This document shows positions 32,696 to 36,872 of a stretch of 36,872 nucleotides of DNA, in pieces. Source of the stretch: an uncultured Alcanivoracaceae bacterium (GTDB lineage: Bacteria > Pseudomonadota > Gammaproteobacteria > Xanthomonadales > Marinicellaceae); contig CAJXVJ010000007.1 of the NCBI GenBank assembly GCA_913061105.1, positions 1 to 36,872 of the forward strand, in the 5' to 3' direction. The position numbers were made by a program, and so were the translations under genes. Within the stretch, counting starts at the first letter, position 1, and each line of letters opens with the position of its first letter. The notes beneath the pieces were generated by a model that did not search any database, was not told the DNA's origin, and saw only the letters and a program-made list of their open reading frames with translations.

Positions 32696-35536
32696 CTATT
32701 CAAAATCATTTTCAAAAATGACATCAGAAAAATACGGAATCGCAAAATAATCCATGCTGGCTGCCATCACATCATTTCTCATGGTTTCAGGGTAGATTGT
32801 TTCGAATGGGAAACCCAGATGAATCACCTGATAAGTCCCTGTATCGACATAAGTACAGGCGGACTGTGCACCCAAATAAGTCATACAAGATTGAGCGCTT
32901 AATGTTGGACCAATCACATCAGGAAATTCTACTTGGTAGGTTCCATGAGTTCCATCATCAAAGTTGATTGGCCCTAAATCTGAAAACAGTGAACCTTGCA
33001 CGCCATCGGCCTGGAAAACACCCGCATCATCTGCAATATATTGACTCATCAAAACTGTATTATAAAAATTCTGATCACTAACAGAACCCAAATGATCAAG
33101 ATCCCAGGCAATTTCAGCTCCACTAATAAAAAGTTTGCCTCCATTATTCAAGAAATTTTGTAGCTGGCTTTGTTCTGCCGCGTTTAGTGTCATCCCTGCA
33201 CTGGATTCTTCACCGAGTATCCAAATAACTGCTTGGTGAGAATTAACATCTAGATTAAACAAACCATCTTCAACCAATTCATTGGAAATTGAATCAAACC
33301 CAACCCCAGAGTCATCTACTGCATCACCATGCTGTATGGCATAGTCAAATGTATTCATTTCATTCAGAAACATACGATCGACAAAACCGCCAATATCAGG
33401 CATATTCATATAAACCAATTGGCCACTGGTTAAGCGATCAAAGCCATTGACAATTAAAACCCGAGATTCATTATTATAAGTTGTACGAGACCCCAAGGTT
33501 TCACTGGCCAAAGACAAGCCTCCTTGGTTTTTGGCCCGCACTTTTATATAGTAAACTTTGCCCAATTCAAGATTGTTGTAGTCATAAAACAAATCTGTCG
33601 TTTCTACGCCATTATCAAAATTGTAACCATCAGTAGATCTGTACACAACATATGAAGTGGCGGCATCGCCCACAACATTGCTACCATCTGTTAAGGGCGC
33701 TTGCCACGAAACATGCAATGTATCGCTTTGAGTAGATTCAACTTTAATGTGAGTTGGAGGTTCAGGTAATAAAAATGTACTTAAAGTATCTCGATTGGCG
33801 AAATATTTAACAATGCCTTGATAAACAGCACGCGCTGCCAATTTACGAAAGCCAGGGTGCCTCAAGGCATCAGCATCAGCTAAAGTATCATGAAAAGCCA
33901 TCTCAATGAGTACTGATGGCATTTCATCGTTATTGCTGGGATTAACTTCACCAAAATAGGCCGATCGATAACCCCTGTCTTGCCAATCACTTTGCCAATC
34001 TCCTCGTATATCGTTGATGAGTTCATCATGAATAGCTGCTTGCAGTGCTGCAGATCCAGCTGTGGCCATGGTGTCATCAAATGTGCCATCGGGTGGGTTG
34101 GATGAATATATATAACTGCTAGTGCCTCGGGCCGTACCATTTGCTGCATTTGAATGCCATGAGACATAAACAGAATCTTCAAATGAAAAATGTTCCCAAG
34201 CAGCAAATTTTGAGCGGGCACCGACATCTCCACTGGCATAAACCGATGAAGATGCACCTTGAAATTGAACATAGGGCCGTGCGCCCTCTTCCCATCGTGG
34301 ATGTGTGCTAATTTCATCGGTATGGTAGTTTCCATATATGTCACCCATCCCACCTCCAATTCGAACGGCATCGGCTGAAACAGTGGTGCCTGATTCAGAT
34401 GATTTATTGGTCAGGGCAATAAAATCATCACTGCCTGCTTTGAAATAATATTGCCCGATATTGTTCCAAACATAGCGGTGAATTTCTTGATCAACCAATA
34501 CTTCTGTCTCTATTCCACCATGTGAGACAATGTACTGAGCGTCTGTTGGTCGGTCTCCAACACCGGAATACGAGACATAAACATGGTAATAGCCATCCGC
34601 TGGAATGACAGGTCTCCAAACGGCTCTGGCAGTTTCTGAACTGGCTGTAGTTATCAATCTATCACTGCCGCCATTGTCTCTAAATGGATCATTGGTCGGT
34701 CCATATGGAGCTTGAAAATTTTTAAACCCGTTAGCCCCTGAATCAGAAAACAAATTTGTAGGACCTTGTTCTTCATAAATACCATTATTGGGGGTAGAAT
34801 TGCCATCTTGATCATCGACGATCACCATATTATGATTCATGTCGCGCTCACGCAAGGTGAAAACCTTTGCACCAGCATTGTTTAAATATTCCAACAAATA
34901 CTGGTTTATGGCTTCTGAATTAACAAAATCTTCAACAATATCATGGGTAATGCCACGTTGTGTTGACCATTTTCGAGAATCGTTATAATCAATCCAACCA
35001 TGTGCTTGAGAAATAAATAAGACCTTACCTGATAATGGTCCTTGGTTAAAACCGTTAACCTTTAATTTTTTTTCGACTTTAGATAAACGTGCTTCTTGAT
35101 CTGGTTCTTTAATTGGTACTTTATCTATTTTTAAAAAATTTGACAGCGCCGTGTATTTTCCATCAATCAAAACAGCGAAATGTATCTTTTTTGATTCAGG
35201 TGAAATTTGATCAATATTGACATCAATAATGCGGCTAATTTTTTCTAAAAATTCTTCATTTATATTTTTGTGAACAAATGCTGTTGGCAAATCCAATTGA
35301 ATAACGATGTCTTGTGATTGCTTAATGACATTGATTACCTTTGCAGTATCAGGAAACAATACGTCTCCATTAAACAATTCATTGGGAAATAAAATATTTT
35401 GAATGTTGCTGGTTAAACTGGCACCATCTCTCGTCTCAACTTGTAGCATTTGGTTGTTCTTATAAATCGTCAGGTTCTCAGCTTGCACACATTGCACCGT
35501 GCCAAGAAAAATAAAAAACAACAAATACTTACGCAT
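32696..35536 (-). CDS. Large secreted N-acetylmuramoyl-L-alanine amidase (Amidase_3)
   Basis: A 946-aa secreted protein with a Sec signal peptide (cut near CVQA-EN). After a 150-residue N-terminal part comes an Amidase_3 catalytic fold: His179 in ISQAHGWIDY, His461 in YVSWHSNA, and Glu545 in VLIEMAFHD. The fold is interrupted at about 255-395 by a golvesin-like carbohydrate-binding domain (YYHVYVSYSGVGDRPTDAQY, IGQYYFKAGSDDFIALTN). A fibronectin type III domain (about 590-690; TYVVYRS-like TSYVVYRSTDGYNF) and a 240-residue C-terminal domain of unknown function follow, the latter resembling a class I GATase-like/flavodoxin-type fold (GGKLFISGAEIAWDLD). It ends IFENDFE. It probably cleaves peptidoglycan outside the cell or in the periplasm. 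The first ATG at 35536 begins the signal peptide. Confidence 0.85.
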   Translation of the reverse strand: MRKYLLFFIFLGTVQCVQAENLTIYKNNQMLQVETRDGASLTSNIQNILFPNELFNGDVLFPDTAKVINVIKQSQDIVIQLDLPTAFVHKNINEEFLEKISRIIDVNIDQISPESKKIHFAVLIDGKYTALSNFLKIDKVPIKEPDQEARLSKVEKKLKVNGFNQGPLSGKVLFISQAHGWIDYNDSRKWSTQRGITHDIVEDFVNSEAINQYLLEYLNNAGAKVFTLRERDMNHNMVIVDDQDGNSTPNNGIYEEQGPTNLFSDSGANGFKNFQAPYGPTNDPFRDNGGSDRLITTASSETARAVWRPVIPADGYYHVYVSYSGVGDRPTDAQYIVSHGGIETEVLVDQEIHRYVWNNIGQYYFKAGSDDFIALTNKSSESGTTVSADAVRIGGGMGDIYGNYHTDEISTHPRWEEGARPYVQFQGASSSVYASGDVGARSKFAAWEHFSFEDSVYVSWHSNAANGTARGTSSYIYSSNPPDGTFDDTMATAGSAALQAAIHDELINDIRGDWQSDWQDRGYRSAYFGEVNPSNNDEMPSVLIEMAFHDTLADADALRHPGFRKLAARAVYQGIVKYFANRDTLSTFLLPEPPTHIKVESTQSDTLHVSWQAPLTDGSNVVGDAATSYVVYRSTDGYNFDNGVETTDLFYDYNNLELGKVYYIKVRAKNQGGLSLASETLGSRTTYNNESRVLIVNGFDRLTSGQLVYMNMPDIGGFVDRMFLNEMNTFDYAIQHGDAVDDSGVGFDSISNELVEDGLFNLDVNSHQAVIWILGEESSAGMTLNAAEQSQLQNFLNNGGKLFISGAEIAWDLDHLGSVSDQNFYNTVLMSQYIADDAGVFQADGVQGSLFSDLGPINFDDGTHGTYQVEFPDVIGPTLSAQSCMTYLGAQSACTYVDTGTYQVIHLGFPFETIYPETMRNDVMAASMDYFAIPYFSDVIFENDFE

Positions 35537-35668
35537 ACATCGATTCCAATAATATTAAATTTACCCGACAAATATAACACAAAACATCAGATCCAGACAC
35601 TTTAGAGGGCTATTCATGCTAATGTATAATCAACCAAAGATATATCAACCTTTGGAATTTTGTTTGTC

Positions 35669-35709
35669 TTTACAAATGTTTACACCCAATTTTATACAAA
35701 TCTTATACA
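35669..35709 (+). promoter_or_regulatory. Candidate promoter region of the M48 gene
   Basis: Two overlapping combinations occur: TTTACA (35669-35674), 18 bp, TATACA (35693-35698); and TTTACA (35679-35684), 19 bp, TATACA (35704-35709). AAGGA lies 8 nt before the downstream ATG at 35747. Confidence 0.4.
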
Positions 35710-35746
35710 ATAAAGAAAATCCACCAGTATCAATAAGGAAACTGAC

Positions 35747-36553
35747 ATGAAAAAATTTATTCTCTTACAATTATTAATCGCCATATTTGTCTCAGGTTGT
35801 GCAACTTCACCAATGGGCAGAAAACAATTCATATTAGTTGACGACAAACAAATGGTTGAAATGGGCGTTGCCTCTTTTCAAAAAATGAAGACATCTGCCA
35901 AGATTTCAAAAGATCGACAAGACAATAAATATGTATCCTGTGTTGCCAATGCCATTATTAATGAATTACCAGATAAATGGAAATCGCAAGCTTGGGAAGT
36001 GGTGGTATTTGATGACGACAGTGCCAATGCATTTGCTTTACCTGGTGGTAAAATAGGTGTTCATACAGGATTGTTAAATGTGGCCAAAAATCAAAACCAA
36101 CTGGCAACTGTAATGGGGCATGAAGTCGCCCATGTTTTATCTAATCATGGAGCCGAGCGCGTATCACAACAAATGGGACTAGAAATGGCCATACAAACAA
36201 CGCAAGCCATAAGCCAAAACCAAATGGAGAATCAAGGCAATCAAAAGATGTTAATGTCGGCCTTGGGGCTGGGTGCGCAATTTGGTGTTTTGTTGCCTTT
36301 TAGTCGAAAACATGAAAGTGAAGCCGACATATTTGGATTAAACTTAATGGCAAAGGCTGGATTTGATCCAAGACAAAGTGTTAATCTTTGGCAAAACATG
36401 GCCGCCGCCAACAGTGGCCAACGCACACCACCGTTTATGTCGACTCACCCAGACCCAGAAAAAAGGATCATAAAATTATCCGAGTACATGCCAACAGCCC
36501 TTGGGTATCAACAACAAGCGCATGCCAGTGGTAAAAAACCTAACTGTCGTTAA
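35747..36553 (+). CDS. M48-family metalloprotease lipoprotein (LoiP-like)
   Basis: A 268-aa periplasmic lipoprotein with lipobox VSGC (Cys18) and the zinc motif HEVAH at 125-129 (VMGHEVAHVLSNHGAER). The third ligand is the Glu of KHESEADIFGLNLMAKAGFD. The N-terminal segment TSPMGRKQFILVDD and NAFALPGGKIGVHTGLL match the E. coli LoiP (YggG)/YcaL group of small periplasmic proteases involved in envelope quality control. The final STHPDPEKRI is also typical. AAGGA precedes the start. It stands alone, divergent from the amidase and convergent with comEA. Confidence 0.93.
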   Translation: MKKFILLQLLIAIFVSGCATSPMGRKQFILVDDKQMVEMGVASFQKMKTSAKISKDRQDNKYVSCVANAIINELPDKWKSQAWEVVVFDDDSANAFALPGGKIGVHTGLLNVAKNQNQLATVMGHEVAHVLSNHGAERVSQQMGLEMAIQTTQAISQNQMENQGNQKMLMSALGLGAQFGVLLPFSRKHESEADIFGLNLMAKAGFDPRQSVNLWQNMAAANSGQRTPPFMSTHPDPEKRIIKLSEYMPTALGYQQQAHASGKKPNCR

Positions 36554-36569
36554 AACAAACATGTATACG

Positions 36570-36598
36570 AAAAAAAACCGCATTAAGCGGTTTTTTTT
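36570..36598. terminator. Bidirectional terminator between M48 and comEA genes
   Basis: AAAAAAAACCGC-attaa-GCGGTTTTTTTT: a perfect 12-bp stem with A and T tracts on either side, 16 bp after the M48 stop and 16 bp before the comEA stop. It can serve both convergent genes. Confidence 0.92.
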
Positions 36599-36614
36599 CA
36601 ATCATTGATTCGAA

Positions 36615-36839
36615 TTACTTCGCAGTTAATTGAATGTTTTCGCGGTTCTTTTCAACCGTTTTTAGGCCAATTCCCTTGACTTCCGTTAAGCTTTCGATGG
36701 TTTTAAAATCACCATTGGCTTGACGGTATTCAATGATAGCTTGGGCTTTTTTCAGACCCACTCCCTTTAGCTCTTCAGCTATGGCTGCCGCATCGGCAGT
36801 GTTTACATTGACGGCAAACAATGATTGACTGAATAATAC
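36615..36839 (-). CDS. ComEA-like helix-hairpin-helix protein (5'-truncated)
   Basis: The last 74 residues of a small secreted DNA-binding protein. After the end of a signal peptide (LFSQSLFAV) comes NVNTADAAAIAEELKGVGLKKAQAI, the ComEA opening, then two HhH hairpins (LKGVGLKKAQAIIEYR and LTEVKGIGLKTVEKN). ComEA homologues bind incoming DNA in the periplasm during transformation, though short ones are also found in bacteria with no shown competence. The apparent N-terminus MYKRQ is adapter-encoded, so the true start is lost. Confidence 0.88.
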   Translation of the reverse strand, partial: VLFSQSLFAVNVNTADAAAIAEELKGVGLKKAQAIIEYRQANGDFKTIESLTEVKGIGLKTVEKNRENIQLTAK

Positions 36840-36872
36840 CTGTCTCTTATACACATCTCCGAGCCCACGAGA
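36840..36872 (-). other. Nextera sequencing adapter (artefact)
   Basis: CTGTCTCTTATACACATCT (36840-36858) is the reverse complement of the Tn5 mosaic end, followed by the read-2 primer complement. Genomic DNA ends at 36839. Confidence 0.97.

Noticed and set aside
36840-36854. Apparent start MYKRQ of the ComEA fragment
   Set aside because: It is adapter sequence read on the minus strand.
1-36872. CRISPR arrays, tRNA or rRNA genes, insertion sequences, prophage
   Set aside because: None seen: no spaced direct repeats, no recognisable tRNA arms, no transposase, integrase or phage genes.

Overview
This is a 36.9 kb assembled piece of an AT-rich Gram-negative chromosome. Both ends are Illumina Nextera adapter (1-47 and 36840-36872), so the terminal genes prc and comEA are cut by library construction and not by biology. 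Gene content points to a gammaproteobacterium: an aa3 cytochrome oxidase with CtaG, PutA, GspA/GspB, an LpxL-like acyltransferase, Prc, LoiP-like M48, and lipoproteins. The NAD-type isocitrate dehydrogenase, the SPFH plus small ribbon-helix-helix pair and a secreted protein ending in a short IF..xFE tail recall the Xanthomonadales/Marinicella side of the class. That placement is an inference from family knowledge.

Layout. 49-2207 (+): truncated tail-specific protease prc and a DUF2909-type twin-TM protein. 2381-6853 (-): coxB-coxA-37 aa membrane peptide-ctaG-coxC, a respiratory oxidase operon ending in a terminator. 7209-10340 (+): putA. 10358-11409 (-): SPFH protein and RHH protein. 11809-14175 (+): gspA-gspB. 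14180-15046 (-): lipoprotein alpha/beta hydrolase. 15180-17561 (+): nhaC and an LpxL/HtrB-like acyltransferase. 17582-24732 (-): a complete histidine operon. 25046-27680 (-): GST, CPBP membrane protease and NAD-IDH. 27743-29988 (+): neuC-like epimerase and DegT-type aminotransferase. 30042-32640 (+): barrel-OmpA-Ig protein and a small Hpt protein. 32696-35536 (-): large secreted amidase. 35747-36553 (+): M48 lipoprotein. 36615-36839 (-): comEA fragment.

The most notable system is the his operon. All pathway steps are packed in seven overlapping ORFs in the order hisG, hisC-HAD, hisB, hisH, hisF, hisA-hisIE, hisD. Two genes are unusual fusions: HisC carries a C-terminal HAD phosphatase domain, which would supply the histidinol-phosphatase that the short HisB lacks, and HisA is fused to HisI-HisE. 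Upstream of hisG lie two leader-peptide attenuators in series. The first peptide has five consecutive His codons and the second has five His in a six-codon run. Each is followed by a rho-independent terminator, and the two terminators share an identical 9-bp stem. A good sigma70 promoter (TTGACA) places the likely transcription start at the ATG of the first peptide, so that peptide may be leaderless. Tandem His-codon attenuation is the best candidate here for an undescribed regulatory arrangement.
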